Source of the DNA: Flavobacteriales bacterium
Lineage (GTDB): Bacteria; Bacteroidota; Bacteroidia; Flavobacteriales_D; Sanyastnellaceae
DNA: 5,778 nt
NCBI GenBank assembly: GCA_947457285.1
Contig: CANGVZ010000160.1
Location: 1-5,778 of the forward strand
Direction: 5' to 3'
A program made the translations under genes and the position numbers. Of the stretch, positions 4,986 through 5,778 are shown in pieces. Positions within the stretch are counted from its first letter, which is position 1. The number at the start of each line of letters is the position of its first letter. A model generated the notes under the pieces. It had not been told where the DNA came from, did no database searches, and saw only the letters and a program-made list of their open reading frames with translations.

Positions 4986-5778
4986 TTATTTCTTTTGTGC
5001 GATGTTTTTTACAACCACTGCTGGAATACCTGTAACAGCTGTTGTATCTGTAGTAGAGGATGATGATTCTTCTTGTGTTTCGTCTTGCTTGAATTTCTTC
5101 TGTTTTTCCACCCACGCAAGGTAATCTTTCTCAGATTCAACAATCACATTAATTTTCATGTTGTAGTGAGAAACGCCGCACACCTTGTTGCAAAGAAGGA
5201 TGTAGTTGAACTCGTCGTTTCCGAGCTTTTCTCTCATCTCAGCCGTGGTGATAGTTGGCTTCATTTTAAATCTTGTTGGGATACCAGGCACTGTGTTCAT
5301 CTGCGCTCTGAAATGAGGCATGTAAGCACTGTGAATAACATCCTGTGAGCGGAAAATGAATTCTACTTCCTTTCCAACTGGGATGTGAAGCTCTGTGTTT
5401 ACGATTCTATCGTCATTCGATGCAGCCCATTCACTGAGTCCTGTTTTTGGGTTTTTGGTCTCATCGATATCAAGAATACGCTGCTTTAAACGAACGAGTC
5501 TGTAGAGCTTTTCATTTTGGCTTTCAACGTATGAATCTGGCCACAATGGCAATTTTTCATTTGCTTCGATCTCCGCTTTCAACTTTTCAATATCCGCATC
5601 AATAGCATCTACTCTGGTCTTCACGTTCTCAGCTGTGATTAGACCGAGAGGGTTTGCGGCTGGGTCGATGAGATTGTAAGTAGAAGAACCGAATGTCTTG
5701 TCATCACCGGGGTAGCGAACTATCCAACCGAATTGCTTTGAGTATACTTCCACCTGAATAGCATCAGCAGAAGCTGGG
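4986..5778 (-). CDS. coxB: Cytochrome c oxidase subunit II, N-terminus beyond the window
   Basis: Subunit II (CtaC) takes electrons from cytochrome c at its CuA centre and passes them to subunit I. The 263 visible residues begin inside the protein (PASADAIQVEVYSKQFGW), just before the QFGWIVRYPG motif. The signal peptide and two membrane helices are therefore missing at the right edge. A GTG at 5751-5753 is an internal Val, not the start. CuA ligands, numbered from the first visible residue, are H149 (DVIHSAYMPHF), C196, C200, H204 and M207 in CNKVCGVSHYNM. The usual C-x-E-x-C glutamate is Lys198. Between RYPGDDKTFG and DDRIVNTELHIPVG lie about 90 residues (30-122), far more than the dozen or so of proteobacterial homologues, including a charged helix at about 49-76. 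The tail from 229 on is Lys/Glu- and then Ser/Thr-rich (ESSSSTTDTT). The gene is first in the visible coxB-coxA operon, and its promoter is outside the window. Confidence 0.96.
   Translation of the reverse strand, partial: PASADAIQVEVYSKQFGWIVRYPGDDKTFGSSTYNLIDPAANPLGLITAENVKTRVDAIDADIEKLKAEIEANEKLPLWPDSYVESQNEKLYRLVRLKQRILDIDETKNPKTGLSEWAASNDDRIVNTELHIPVGKEVEFIFRSQDVIHSAYMPHFRAQMNTVPGIPTRFKMKPTITTAEMREKLGNDEFNYILLCNKVCGVSHYNMKINVIVESEKDYLAWVEKQKKFKQDETQEESSSSTTDTTAVTGIPAVVVKNIAQKK

Noticed and set aside
5751..5753. GTG as start codon of coxB
   Set aside because: The frame stays open to the window edge, and the conserved motif around QFGWIVRYPG normally follows two membrane helices, so this is an internal Val.

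Overview
The window looks like a piece of a Bacteroidota chromosome, most likely Flavobacteriia or a Cryomorphaceae-like group. The evidence is a C-terminal type IX secretion sorting domain (found only in this phylum and close relatives), TAnnTTTG promoter -7 boxes of the Bacteroidota sigma factor, mostly no Shine-Dalgarno sequences, and a CoxB with a CNKVCGVSHYNM copper site. Genus-level placement is not possible by eye.

Layout, left to right. Bases 3-203 (+) are the last 66 codons of an unrecognised gene that converges on ruvB. Bases 214-269 are an array of degenerate 8-bp units. Bases 271-1293 (-) are ruvB, complete, for the Holliday-junction branch-migration motor. Bases 1323-1970 (-) encode a small secreted, probably outer-membrane beta-barrel protein of unknown function, 29 bp upstream of ruvB. 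Bases 1971-2125 are an intergenic spacer with a promoter box, a G-rich stretch and an 11-copy octamer array. Bases 2126-3034 (-) encode a secreted protein with a type IX sorting domain. Bases 3035-3182 hold its promoter box, the terminator of the cox genes and a heptamer array. Bases 3183-4958 (-) are coxA (cytochrome c oxidase subunit I). Bases 4986-5778 (-) are coxB (subunit II), cut off by the right edge. No RNA gene, insertion sequence or CRISPR array is visible.

Functional links. coxB and coxA form one operon, subunit II then subunit I, 27 bp apart, closed by a strong intrinsic terminator at 3086-3114. Their products make the core of an A1-type aa3 oxidase, with all heme, CuB, D-channel and K-channel residues of subunit I in place. 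The three other complete genes run the same way. The type IX cargo gene and the beta-barrel gene each have their own -7 box; ruvB may be read from its own box or by run-through from the beta-barrel gene.

The most unusual feature is a set of three tandem arrays of 7-8 bp units, unrelated in sequence. Each begins 1, 15 or 1 nt after the stop codon of a minus-strand gene, and each of those genes is the last of its inferred transcription unit. In each array the base changes between units fall mostly at set positions of the unit. I found no clearly new defence or metabolic system; the arrays and the altered CoxB are the best leads.
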